The notes under the pieces are model-generated. The model searched no databases. It was given only the letters and a program-made list of their open reading frames with translations, and was not told the DNA's origin. A stretch of DNA of 64,000 nucleotides from Embleya sp051903075 (lineage in GTDB: Bacteria > Actinomycetota > Actinomycetes > Streptomycetales > Streptomycetaceae). This document shows positions 1-7,675 of the stretch, in pieces; the stretch's first letter is position 1; each line of letters opens with the position of its first letter. The position numbers and the translations under genes are program-made. The stretch is taken from NCBI RefSeq assembly GCF_051903075.1, contig NZ_CP182422.1:4836001-4900000 (forward strand). Direction: 5' to 3'.

Positions 1-1
1 G

Positions 2-43
2 CGGCTGCTGGACGCGTTGCGGGCGGAATCGTTGGCGAGTTGA
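2..43 (+). CDS. Possible C-terminal end of a gene cut by the left window edge
   Basis: The first bases read as an open frame ending RLLDALRAESLAS followed by TGA at 41-43. The codon choice (CTG, GAC, GCG) suits this genome. Only 13 residues are visible, so no family can be named, and chance remains possible. Confidence 0.3.
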   Translation, partial: RLLDALRAESLAS

Positions 44-86
44 CCGTTGGCGGCCCGGTTCGCCGATGCGGCCCGGGGCCGTGTTG

Positions 87-480
87 TCCTCAAGCGCCGG
101 ACGGGCTGGGTTGGCGCACCTGAGTGGGCAGGTGGCTGCTTCGTGTGTCCTCAAGCGCCGGACGGGCTGGGTTGGGGCGCCTGAGTGGGCAGGTGGCTGT
201 TTCGTGTGTCCTCAGGCGTCGGGCGGACTGGGTTGGGGTGCCTGGGTGGGTGGGTTGGCGTTTGGTGTGTTCTCAGGTGCCGGACGGGCTGGGTTGGGGT
301 GCCTGGGTGGGTGGGTTGGCGTTTGGTGTGTTCTCAGGTGCCGGACGGGCTGGGTTGGGGTGCCTGGGTGGGCAGGTTGGCGTTTGGTGTGTTCTCAGGT
401 GCCGGACGGGCTGGGTTGGGGCGTCCTGGGTGGGCAGGTTGGCGTTTGGTGTGTTCTCAGGTGCTGGGTGGCTGTGTGCA
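87..480. repeat. 61-bp tandem repeat array, six full units plus a partial one
   Basis: Units begin at 87, 148, 209, 270, 331, 392 and 454; the last step is 62. Each starts TCCTCA or TTCTCA and continues with a CCGGACGGGCTGGGTTGG-like core, then GTGGGCAGGTTGGCGTTTGG-like sequence. The first units differ from the later ones, which are nearly identical, so copies at the right end look most recently amplified. A 61-bp period is not a multiple of three, so the overlapping Gly/Val/Trp-rich open frames are artefacts. The last unit overlaps the catR stop codon. Confidence 0.93.
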
Positions 481-882
481 GGTTGGGCATTGGCCGTGGA
501 AGGTGATTTCGGTCTTGGTGATCGTGAAGCCGAGGTGGGCGGCCTCCGGAGGGGTGGGTGCCGGGGTGGATGGTGGGTGTACGTCTCGGATGGTGCCGCA
601 TTCGGTGCAGATCAGGTGGTGGTGTGGCCGGTGGGCGTTGGGGTCGTAGCGCTTGGCTCGGGCATCGGTGGTTACCTCGCGGATCTCGCCCATGGCCACG
701 AGGTCGTTGAGGACGTTGTAGACGGTTGCCCTGCTGAGCTCCGGGAGTTGCCGCGCCGCGCGTGTGTGTACCTCGTCGGCGGTCAGGTGGACGTGGTCGC
801 CGGTGAGAACCTCGGCCACCACCCGGCGCTGTGCGGTCAGGCGCCAACCCCGCTCACGTAGTCGTTCCGGGAGGTTGCTCAT
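457..882 (-). CDS. catR: Fur-family peroxide-responsive repressor (CatR/PerR type)
   Basis: About 141 residues with the Fur fold. An N-terminal winged helix includes LTAQRRVVAEVL and the recognition helix SRATVYNVLNDL. A His-rich metal site (HRPHHHLIC) and two CxxC pairs (CTEC, CPTC) that probably hold structural zinc follow. It is divergent from the catalase gene, the arrangement of Streptomyces catR-catA, in which CatR represses the catalase until peroxide oxidises it. A longer frame opens at 936, but the ATG at 882 is preferred: it begins MSNLPERLRERGW as relatives do, and the longer form would cover the operator at 906-920. The stop codon lies in the last unit of the 61-bp array, so the C-terminal tail borders repeat DNA. 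Confidence 0.85.
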   Translation of the reverse strand: MSNLPERLRERGWRLTAQRRVVAEVLTGDHVHLTADEVHTRAARQLPELSRATVYNVLNDLVAMGEIREVTTDARAKRYDPNAHRPHHHLICTECGTIRDVHPPSTPAPTPPEAAHLGFTITKTEITFHGQCPTCTQPPST

Positions 883-905
883 ATGTGAATGGTACAGGTC
901 TTGGG

Positions 906-920
906 TTAGATCTGGTCTAA
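906..920. promoter_or_regulatory. Fur/CatR-type operator between catR and katA
   Basis: TTAGA-N5-TCTAA is a perfect inverted repeat in an AT-rich patch between the divergent genes. A further TCTAA half-site follows at about 940. Position and dyad fit a shared Fur-family operator controlling both genes. Assignment to CatR is inference from context. Confidence 0.6.
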
Positions 921-1000
921 ATGTTGTTCTGGACAAAGTCTAAAACTGGCTCTAGGTTGGGGGCCGGACGACAGCAGCAACACCAGGGGAGTCACGAACC

Positions 1001-2464
1001 ATGTCGCAGCAGCCGCAGCCGCACGCCCTCACCACCGAATCCGGCGCTCCGGTGGCCGACAACCAGAACAGCCAGACCGCGGGCCCCGGCGGGCCGCTGC
1101 TGATCCAGGACCAGTACCTGCTGGAGAAGTTGGCCCGGTTCAACCGCGAGCGCATCCCGGAGCGGGTGGTGCACGCACGCGGGTCCGGCGCGTACGGCCG
1201 GTTCGAGGTGACGGCGGACGTGTCCCGGTTCACCAAGGCGCACTTCCTCGCCGAACCCGGCCGCCGTACCGAGGTGTTCGCCCGCTTCTCGACCGTGGCC
1301 GGCAACCTCGGCGCCGCCGACGCGGTGCGCGATCCGCGCGGGTTCGCGGTGAAGTTCTATACCGAGGAGGGCAATTACGACCTCGTCGGCAACAACACGC
1401 CGATCTTCTTCATCAAGGACCCGCTGAAGTTCCCGGACTTCATCCACACGCAAAAGCGCGACCCGTACACCGGCAGCCAGGAGGCGGACAACGTCTGGGA
1501 CTTCTGGTCGCACTCGCCGGAGGCCATCCATCAGGTCACCTGGCTGTTCGGGGACCGCGGCATCCCCGCGTCCTACCGGCACATGGACGGCTTCGGCTCG
1601 CACACCTACCAGTGGGTCAACGCCGAGGGCGAGGCGTTCTGGGTCAAGTACCACTTCAAGACCGACCAGGGCATCCGGAACCTGACCGCCGAGGCCGCCG
1701 CCGAACTGGCCGGGGCCGACCCCGACTCGCACCAGCGGGACCTGGTGAACGCGATCGACGCCGGGGTGAGCCCGTCGTGGACGCTGAAGGTGCAGATCAT
1801 GCCGGTGGCCGAGGCCGCGACCTACCGGTTCAACCCGTTCGACCTGACCAAGGTGTGGTCGCACGCCGACTATCCGCTGATCGAGGTCGGCCGACTGACC
1901 CTCGACCGCAACCCCGACAACGTGTTCGCCGAGGTCGAGCAGGCCGCGTTCAACCCGGCCAACTTCGTGCCCGGGATCGGACCGAGCCCGGACAAGATGC
2001 TCCAGGGACGGTTGTTCGCCTACGCCGACGCGCACCGCTACCGCCTCGGCGTCAACCACACCCAGCTCCCGGTCAACGCGCCGCACGCCGCGACCGCCCA
2101 CAACCACGGGCGGGACGGATACATGGCGACCAACCCGGGCGGTCGGGCCAAGAACTACGAGCCGAACAGCTTCGGCGGCCCGTACGAGAGCGGCGCCCCG
2201 CTGTGGGCGTCGACCGAGGTGTCCGGCGCCACCGGCACCCACCCGGCCCCGCTGCACGCGCAGGACGACGACTACGTGCAGGCCGGCGACCTGTACCGGT
2301 TGATGACGGCGGACGAGCAGGCCCGCCTGGTGGCCAACCTCGCCGGCTTCCTGGCCAAGGTCTCCCGGGACGACATCATCGACCGGGTCGTGGGCCACTT
2401 CCGGGCCGCCGACCGGGATTACGGGGACCGGATCGCGGCGGCCGTGAAGGAGTTGCGCGCCTGA
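1001..2464 (+). CDS. katA: Monofunctional haem catalase
   Basis: 487 residues, the usual length for small-subunit (clade 3) catalases, which convert hydrogen peroxide to water and oxygen in the cytoplasm. The distal His is in RVVHARGSGAYG (about H58). The active-site Asn is in GNNTPIFFIKD (about N132). The proximal haem Tyr is in RLFAYADAHRYRLG (about Y341). A GGGGAG ribosome site lies just before the ATG. Divergence from catR and the operator at 906-920 indicate peroxide induction by relief of CatR repression. A strong hairpin follows at 2488. The equivalent Streptomyces gene is catA. Confidence 0.95.
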   Translation: MSQQPQPHALTTESGAPVADNQNSQTAGPGGPLLIQDQYLLEKLARFNRERIPERVVHARGSGAYGRFEVTADVSRFTKAHFLAEPGRRTEVFARFSTVAGNLGAADAVRDPRGFAVKFYTEEGNYDLVGNNTPIFFIKDPLKFPDFIHTQKRDPYTGSQEADNVWDFWSHSPEAIHQVTWLFGDRGIPASYRHMDGFGSHTYQWVNAEGEAFWVKYHFKTDQGIRNLTAEAAAELAGADPDSHQRDLVNAIDAGVSPSWTLKVQIMPVAEAATYRFNPFDLTKVWSHADYPLIEVGRLTLDRNPDNVFAEVEQAAFNPANFVPGIGPSPDKMLQGRLFAYADAHRYRLGVNHTQLPVNAPHAATAHNHGRDGYMATNPGGRAKNYEPNSFGGPYESGAPLWASTEVSGATGTHPAPLHAQDDDYVQAGDLYRLMTADEQARLVANLAGFLAKVSRDDIIDRVVGHFRAADRDYGDRIAAAVKELRA

Positions 2465-2487
2465 CGGCGATCCACCCCCGATGAGCG

Positions 2488-2528
2488 CGCCGCCCGGTAC
2501 CCGGACCACGAGTCGGTACCGGGCGGCG
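2488..2528 (+). terminator. Terminator hairpin after katA
   Basis: CGCCGCCCGGTACC at 2488-2501 pairs perfectly with 2515-2528 (14 bp, 13-nt loop), followed by a short TTT. It lies 24 bases after the catalase stop and between convergent genes. Confidence 0.75.
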
Positions 2529-2584
2529 TTTCACACGCCCGGACCGGGGGCGGGACGCGGGCGCGCGACGGGCGCCCGCCGGGG

Positions 2585-2986
2585 TCAACCCACCAATTCC
2601 TCGGTGCGCTGTGCCTCGTGGATCTGGCAGCGGACGATGTCGCGGACCGAGATGATCCCCAGCACCTCGCCGTCGTCGAGCACGATCAGATGCCGGAAAC
2701 CGCCGCGCGTCATCGCCGCCGCCGCGTCGGCCAGCGACCAGGAGGGGGTCGCGAAGACGACGTTCGAGGTGAGGTGGTCACCGGCGAACTCGGTGTCGGG
2801 ATTCTGGCCGGCGCCGATCGACATCAGGATGTCGCGCTCGGTCAGGATGCCCAGGCCGGACGTCTCGGGGTCGATCACCACCGCCGCGCCGATCTGGCGG
2901 GCGGACATCAGGCGCGCGGCGGCGCGCAGGGTGTGGGCCGGGCCGATGGTCAACACGATCGTGCTCATGCCGTCGCGGACGAACAT
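2585..2986 (-). CDS. Tandem CBS-domain protein
   Basis: 133 residues that are almost entirely two CBS domains: roughly residues 10-60 (HTLRAAARLMSARQIGAAVVID, ILTERDIL) and 75-125 (LADAAAAMTRGGFRHLIVLDD, IISVRDIV). Such stand-alone Bateman modules bind adenine nucleotides and act as energy sensors or partners of other proteins. The target cannot be told from sequence. A very good ribosome site (GGAGG) lies 8 bases before the ATG. The gene is convergent with katA and separated from it by the terminator. Confidence 0.85.
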   Translation of the reverse strand: MFVRDGMSTIVLTIGPAHTLRAAARLMSARQIGAAVVIDPETSGLGILTERDILMSIGAGQNPDTEFAGDHLTSNVVFATPSWSLADAAAAMTRGGFRHLIVLDDGEVLGIISVRDIVRCQIHEAQRTEELVG

Positions 2987-3146
2987 GTGACACCACCTCC
3001 GTCGGGGTGTGGGTACAGGGCGGGTGAGCGCTCGAGAAAGAATTCACAAGTTCACAAGCCTTGTTTTCACATGGTCACATGCCCGGGAAGGTCAACGGAA
3101 GGTATAGCGGGCAAGTCACTCGAAGGGAGTAGCGCGATCCGCGCGC

Positions 3147-3944
3147 TCAGAATCCCTCGTGCGGATCGCCCAACCGGGCAAGCAGTTCGTCGTGCAGCAG
3201 GCCGTTGGACGCGGCGGCGGTGCCGCCCGCCGGGCCGGGGGAGCCGTCGAGCGAGGTGAACCGGCCACCTGCCTCCTCGACGATCGCCGCCAGCGGCGCG
3301 AGGTCCCACAGGTTGACCTCGGGCTCCGCGCACATGTCCACCGCACCCTCGGCGACCAGCATGTACGACCAGAAGTCGCCGTAGGCGCGGGTCCGCCAGC
3401 AGGCCCGGGTCAGGTCCAGGAAGTCGTCCATGCGGCCCCGGTCCTCCCAGCCGCCCATGCTGGAGTACGCGAACGACGCGTCCTCGATCGCCGCCACCTG
3501 CGACACCCGGCAGCGGGACGCCTGGGACAGGCTGCGCCCGGTCCACGCGCCCGCGCCCTTGGCGGCCCACCAGCGCCGGCCCAGGGCCGGCGCGGAGACC
3601 ACGCCCATGACCGACTCGTCGCCGTCCATCAGCGCGATCAGGGTGGCCCACACCGGGACGCCCCGGACGAAGTTCTTGGTGCCGTCGATCGGGTCGATCA
3701 CCCAGCGCCTGGGACCGTGTCCGGACGAGCCGAACTCCTCGCCGAGCACCGCGTCGCGCGGGCGGCCGCGACCGAGTTGGTGCCGGATGATCTCCTCGGC
3801 GGCCTTGTCCGCGTCGCTCACCGGAGTCATGTCCGGCTTCGTCTCGACCCGCAGGTCGAGCGCCTTGAAGCGGTCCATGGTGGTCGCGTCGGCGGCGTCC
3901 GCGAGGACGTGGGCGAAGCGCAGGTCGTCGTCATAGCCGGGCAT
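3147..3944 (-). CDS. hisN: Histidinol-phosphatase, inositol-monophosphatase fold
   Basis: 265 residues. The metal-binding set of the inositol-monophosphatase superfamily is present: GEEF, then WVIDPIDGTKNFVRG carrying the DPIDGT motif, and the C-terminal LWDLAPLAAIVEEAGG. Actinobacteria use this family for the histidinol-phosphate to histidinol step of histidine synthesis. The short start at 3944 (MPGYDDDLRFAHVLADAAD) matches the domain boundary; the upstream open frame is low-complexity. Other members hydrolyse inositol or nucleotide phosphates, but close similarity to the Streptomyces HisN layout and nearness to aroA and rsgA favour hisN. Confidence 0.85.
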   Translation of the reverse strand: MPGYDDDLRFAHVLADAADATTMDRFKALDLRVETKPDMTPVSDADKAAEEIIRHQLGRGRPRDAVLGEEFGSSGHGPRRWVIDPIDGTKNFVRGVPVWATLIALMDGDESVMGVVSAPALGRRWWAAKGAGAWTGRSLSQASRCRVSQVAAIEDASFAYSSMGGWEDRGRMDDFLDLTRACWRTRAYGDFWSYMLVAEGAVDMCAEPEVNLWDLAPLAAIVEEAGGRFTSLDGSPGPAGGTAAASNGLLHDELLARLGDPHEGF

Positions 3945-4136
3945 GACACGAACAGTACCGGCGAGCGTCGGCGGGTCCGCGCGTCCCGCGCCCACGGACA
4001 CACTTACGCGCCGTCGCCGTGGCCTCGTACGCTCGTTATGCAGAAAGGAAGCGCGAACGGCGACAGTCGACAACCGTTCATCGGTCGGGCGCGTGTTACG
4101 GGTACGAGTCGACGGCGGAGGGGGTGCGGGACCGCG

Positions 4137-4625
4137 ATGGCACTGTTCGGGGTCGGGCGCAGGGCAACACACGGCAGGGAGCCCGTACCGGGACCGGGGC
4201 TGGTCCAACCGCGTCGAAGTCTGGACGGGTGGACGCTGGAGGGCACCGCGCTCGCGGATCGTTTCGACCGCGAGGAACTGCGCGAGCTGGCCACGCTGTT
4301 GCACGGCGTCGGCGCCGAGATGCGCACCGCCTGGACCTACGAGCGCGCGGCCGATCTGCTGGAGCGGGCCGGTGAGCGCCCGCAGGCGCTGGCCGTGGTG
4401 GAGGTGTGGTTCGCGCTGCCCGAGGAGGTGCGGCGGGCCAGTCCGGCCGCGACCCGATCGCTCGGTCGACGCCGCCAGCGGCTGCGCAGCCGGCTCGGCA
4501 CCCCGCCCGCGCCCGCGGCGGCCATCCCCACCCAGACCAGGACCGCGCCCGCGATACCGGCCAAGCCGGGCACCCCGCCGCCGGTGCCGAGCACGTCCGT
4601 GACCGGGCAGGGCACTCGCAAGTGA
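4137..4625 (+). CDS. Conserved actinomycete hypothetical protein
   Basis: 162 residues starting MALFGVGRR, with a purine-rich ribosome site 10-15 bases upstream. Residues about 25-115 form a predicted mostly helical, charged module (REELRELATLLHGVG, ERAADLLERAGERPQALAVVE). The C-terminus is a Pro/Ala/Thr-rich tail of about 45 residues, probably disordered. No signal peptide, membrane segment or catalytic motif is visible. It is divergent from hisN, and the stop overlaps a terminator hairpin, so it is probably monocistronic. Function unknown. Confidence 0.65.
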   Translation: MALFGVGRRATHGREPVPGPGLVQPRRSLDGWTLEGTALADRFDREELRELATLLHGVGAEMRTAWTYERAADLLERAGERPQALAVVEVWFALPEEVRRASPAATRSLGRRRQRLRSRLGTPPAPAAAIPTQTRTAPAIPAKPGTPPPVPSTSVTGQGTRK

Positions 4626-4659
4626 CCCGGCGCGCCCGGCACCGCACGGCGCGCCGGGT
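4625..4659 (+). terminator. Hairpin overlapping the stop of the 4137-4625 gene
   Basis: ACCCGGCGCGCC at 4625-4636 pairs perfectly with 4648-4659 (12 bp, 11-nt loop). It begins in the TGA stop. There is no T-tract. Confidence 0.6.
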
Positions 4660-4714
4660 GCCCGGGATGCGGCGCGGACGGCCTCGGCGGCCGGCCACGG
4701 GCTAGATTTCCGGC

Positions 4715-5404
4715 ATGACCGATCTTGTGCGCTCCCGTCCGCCGGCTTTCGTCTTCGACCTCGACGGGACCCTCGTCGACAGCGTCTACCACCACGTCAT
4801 GTCGTGGCAGGAAGCGCTCCGCGAGGCCGGCATCGACCTGGCCATGTGGCGGATCCACCGCAAGATCGGGATGAGTGGCGGCCTGTTCGTCCGGGGCATC
4901 CAGCGCGAGACGGGGATCGACCTGTCGCCCGAACAGGTCGAGGCGCTGACCGACGCGCACGGGCGCCACTATGCCGCCCGGGTGCCGTTCGTGGAGCCGC
5001 TGCCCGGCGCCCCCGAACTGCTGCGCCACCTCACCGAGGTGGGCATCCCGTGGACCATCGCCACCAGCGGCCGCCGGGCCGGGGCCGAGCCGATGCTGGC
5101 CAAGCTCGGCGCGCCCGCGGACCTGCCGATGGTCACCCGCGACGAGGTCGCGCGGGCCAAGCCCGACCCCGACCTGTTCCTGGCCGGCGCCGCCAAGCTC
5201 GGCGTCGACCCCGCCCAGTGCGTGGTGGTCGGGGACAGCATCTGGGACCTGCTCGCCGCCCGCCGCGCCGGCTCGCTCGGCGTGGGCCTGCTCTCCGGCG
5301 GCTACGGTGCCGACGAGCTGGAGCGCGCGCACGCCTTCCGGGTCTACGACGAGCCCGCCGACATGCTGGCGCACATCGACGAGCTGGGCGTACGCGGCGA
5401 CTGA
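4715..5404 (+). CDS. HAD-superfamily phosphatase (phosphoglycolate-phosphatase-like)
   Basis: 229 residues with all four HAD motifs: I FDLDGTLVDS (nucleophile Asp), II IATSG, III Lys in RAKPDPD, IV VVGDSIWD. An all-alpha cap is inserted after motif I (subfamily IA), as in phosphoglycolate and beta-phosphoglucomutase-type enzymes. It is a soluble protein whose substrate is not predictable. The ATG at 4715 gives MTDLVRSRPPAFVFDLDG. Confidence 0.85.
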   Translation: MTDLVRSRPPAFVFDLDGTLVDSVYHHVMSWQEALREAGIDLAMWRIHRKIGMSGGLFVRGIQRETGIDLSPEQVEALTDAHGRHYAARVPFVEPLPGAPELLRHLTEVGIPWTIATSGRRAGAEPMLAKLGAPADLPMVTRDEVARAKPDPDLFLAGAAKLGVDPAQCVVVGDSIWDLLAARRAGSLGVGLLSGGYGADELERAHAFRVYDEPADMLAHIDELGVRGD

Positions 5405-5477
5405 GTCCCGCACGCATCCGGGTGATCCTGTTCGGTCAAGCCGTCCCGGCCGGGGCGCCACGTCCTACCCTGGGGAC

Positions 5478-6023
5478 ATGGGTCCGGCCGACGAACCTGC
5501 GGAACTGCTCCGTCTCCTCGCCGACGACGCCCGATTGAAGGTGTTCGCCGCACTGGTCCTGGAGGCTCGTCTCAGCTCCGACATCGCCGATCGGGCCGGC
5601 CTGCCTCTGCGGGACACGATCAAGGTGCTGGCCCGGTTCGAATCGGTGGGTCTGGCCGCGCGGGCCGGTGACGGGTGGCACGCGTGTCCCGAGGCGCTGG
5701 CCCAGGCGGCGGCGGGGATCGGCGAGGAGCCCGACGACGCGTTCGCCGACCGGGGCCCCGCCGAGGCGGCCGTGTTGCGGACCTACCTCGCGCGTGGCCG
5801 GGTCCGGCAGTTGCCCGTACAGCGGGCCAAGCGCCTGGTCGTGCTCGACCACGTCGCCGGCAGCTTCGAACCCGGCGTGCGCTACGAGGAGGCGGAGATC
5901 GTGGAGACCCTGCGCCGCTTCATGGACGACCACGCCGCGCTGCGCAGACACCTCGTGGACGAGGGCTTTCTGGGCCGCGAGGGCGGGGTGTACTGGCGCA
6001 CGGGCGGATCGTTCGTGGTCTGA
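5478..6023 (+). CDS. Winged-helix protein with C-terminal DUF2087 domain
   Basis: 181 residues. Residues about 8-60 look like an ArsR-type helix-turn-helix (ELLRLLADDARLKVFAALVL, DTIKVLARFESVGL). The C-terminal 70 residues match the DUF2087 pattern: QRAKRLVVLDHVAGSF, YEEAEIVETLRRFMDDHAALRRHLVDEG, then Y-R near the end. Such proteins are common in Streptomyces as putative regulators, with no known ligand. The start is the ATG after TGGGGAC, not the longer upstream frame that overlaps the HAD gene. Confidence 0.75.
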   Translation: MGPADEPAELLRLLADDARLKVFAALVLEARLSSDIADRAGLPLRDTIKVLARFESVGLAARAGDGWHACPEALAQAAAGIGEEPDDAFADRGPAEAAVLRTYLARGRVRQLPVQRAKRLVVLDHVAGSFEPGVRYEEAEIVETLRRFMDDHAALRRHLVDEGFLGREGGVYWRTGGSFVV

Positions 6024-6046
6024 TCCGCCGTCCGGCCGGGGCCGGG

Positions 6047-6087
6047 GCGGGTCGCGGACGTCCCCCCGTCGGACATCCGCGACCCGC
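6047..6087. terminator. Bidirectional terminator between convergent genes
   Basis: GCGGGTCGCGGA at 6047-6058 pairs perfectly with 6076-6087, and the stem continues inward with GTCC/GGAC after one mismatch. It fills the 67-bp gap between the DUF2087 and DUF4097 genes. Confidence 0.7.
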
Positions 6088-6090
6088 GAC

Positions 6091-6867
6091 TCAGTGCGCC
6101 GGAGCGCGGTCGACGGTGATGCCGCCGTTGTCGGTGCGGATGTCGATCGAGCGGGTCGCCCGGGGATCGTCGCCGAGTTCGTTGTCGATGCCGCCGTTGC
6201 CGGACTTGGCGCTCACCCGGTACGTGTTCTCGTCGCCGGGCACGGTGACCCGCACGCCGCCGTTGTCGGTGGTCACCTTCACCTTCGCCGGCGCGGTGTC
6301 CAGGCGCAGCCGTACCCCGCCGTTGTCGGTGTCGACGATGACCGTGTCGGCGCGCACCCGCGACGTGGTCACGCCCCCGTTGTCGGTGGACAGTTGCAGG
6401 TTCCCGGTGCTGTCGGACACGTCGATGTGACCGTTGTCCGTGCTGAACTTCATGTTCTGGCGCAGTCCGCTGGCGCTGATCGCGCCGCTGTCCGAGGACA
6501 CCTCCAGCGGGATGTCGAGCGGAACCTTGATCCGGTAGGACCCGTCGCACTCCACGTTGATGAAGGTCGGGCAGTTCAACCGCAGTTTGAGGCGGTTGCC
6601 GATCAGGCTCCAGGACGGTTCCGCGCCGTTGACGCTGTGCGTGATCTTGCTGTCCACGCTGATCGTCCCGGCCGCGCCCGCTTCGATGGTGACTCCGGCG
6701 TCGTCGGTGTCGATGATCAGATCACCGGTGGACAACGTGAAGTCGCGGTGGTCGCGGACGTCGTGGCTGGAGAGCAACGTGAGCCCGGTCCACGCGGCCA
6801 TCAGGATCCCTCCGATGGCGAACAGCCCACCGAAGAAGATCAAAGACGTCCGAAGCGGCCTTTTCAT
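6091..6867 (-). CDS. Membrane-anchored DUF4097-type beta-repeat protein
   Basis: 258 residues. After MKRPLRTS a single hydrophobic segment (about residues 8-33) anchors the N-terminus. The rest is a repetitive beta-solenoid-like domain typical of DUF4097/DUF4098, with recurrent STDNGG, DTDNGG, TTDNGG and RTDNGG turns, visible in DNA as repeated CCGTTGTCGGT. These proteins are found near envelope-stress genes, but no activity is established. The start is set by GGGAGAG seven bases before the ATG; the upstream extension would remove this site. A second, unrelated-length DUF4097 gene lies at 42.6-43.4 kb. Confidence 0.75.
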   Translation of the reverse strand: MKRPLRTSLIFFGGLFAIGGILMAAWTGLTLLSSHDVRDHRDFTLSTGDLIIDTDDAGVTIEAGAAGTISVDSKITHSVNGAEPSWSLIGNRLKLRLNCPTFINVECDGSYRIKVPLDIPLEVSSDSGAISASGLRQNMKFSTDNGHIDVSDSTGNLQLSTDNGGVTTSRVRADTVIVDTDNGGVRLRLDTAPAKVKVTTDNGGVRVTVPGDENTYRVSAKSGNGGIDNELGDDPRATRSIDIRTDNGGITVDRAPAH

Positions 6868-7134
6868 GACACTCTCCCCGACAGGTGATCCGAAGCTGCC
6901 CAAACTGTATGAGCGAGCGTCCCGGGGCCGGCATCCGGCGGTCACCCGAACCCGGGGTAGGGCTGTCCCCCCTGCGCGGTCGGTGACCGGCCCGGCCGGG
7001 CGGGTGTTCGACGGCGGCTGAACCCGGGCAGTCTGGGAACCGTTGATCTGTGCGAGGGTCGATACCTTCCCCCGAGTGCCCCCACCCGCCCCGCGATTTC
7101 CCCGCGATCCCCGACCGTTCAGGAGAACCGCTTC

Positions 7135-7650
7135 ATGTTCGACACCGTCTCCGGCCTGCCCGTTCACGTCCTGGTCGTGCACTTGGCGGTGGTCATCGTG
7201 CCGGCGGCGGCGGTCGCGAGCGTGCTCGTGGCGGTCCGGCGGCCCTGGTTGCTGCGCGTCGGCTGGTGGGTGGTCGGGCTGGACGCGGTCGCCGCGCTGA
7301 CCTGCTTCGTGGCCAAGGAGAGCGGCGAGAAGCTGCTCGCCCGGCTCGACCGGCTCTCCGACGGCCAACGCGCCGCCGCCGTGCAGACGCACGTGGACCG
7401 GGGCTCGGACATGCTCTGGTACACCCTCGGCCTGCTCGGCGTCACGCTGGTGCTGCTCCTGGTCGCCCGGCACCGGGCCGCCGCCACCTTCCGGCCGCGG
7501 ACGATACCGCCGATCGTGGTGCCGATCGTGGCCGTGCTGACCGCCGCCGCCGCAGTGCTCGCGGTGGTGCAGGTGGTGCGGGTGGGCGAGTCGGGTTCCA
7601 AGGCGGTGTGGCACGACACGGTGAAGAACAGCAGCGGTCCGCTGCGCTGA
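7135..7650 (+). CDS. DUF2231 four-helix membrane protein
   Basis: 171 residues with four predicted membrane spans (about 10-32, 39-58, 94-112, 123-147). GLPVHVLVVHLAVVIVP at the start, with its conserved histidines, is characteristic of DUF2231. The family is proposed to bind haem or act in membrane redox processes, but the role here is unproven. The region between spans two and three is charged (ESGEKLLARLDRLSDGQR). The start ATG follows AGGAG. Confidence 0.75.
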   Translation: MFDTVSGLPVHVLVVHLAVVIVPAAAVASVLVAVRRPWLLRVGWWVVGLDAVAALTCFVAKESGEKLLARLDRLSDGQRAAAVQTHVDRGSDMLWYTLGLLGVTLVLLLVARHRAAATFRPRTIPPIVVPIVAVLTAAAAVLAVVQVVRVGESGSKAVWHDTVKNSSGPLR

Positions 7651-7675
7651 TCGCGCGGGTCCGGGCCGGCGAGGG

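Noticed and set aside
66..861. Three long overlapping plus-strand frames rich in Gly, Val and Trp
   Set aside because: They run through the 61-bp array in all frames and across catR on the other strand; composition and overlap show repeat artefacts.
911..926. DasR operator in the catR-katA gap (CTGGTCTAAATG)
   Set aside because: Only the left half matches dre; the sequence is better explained by the Fur-type dyad TTAGA-N5-TCTAA.
2001..2001. Frameshift or truncation in katA
   Set aside because: The frame is continuous, of normal length and carries the haem tyrosine at the expected place.
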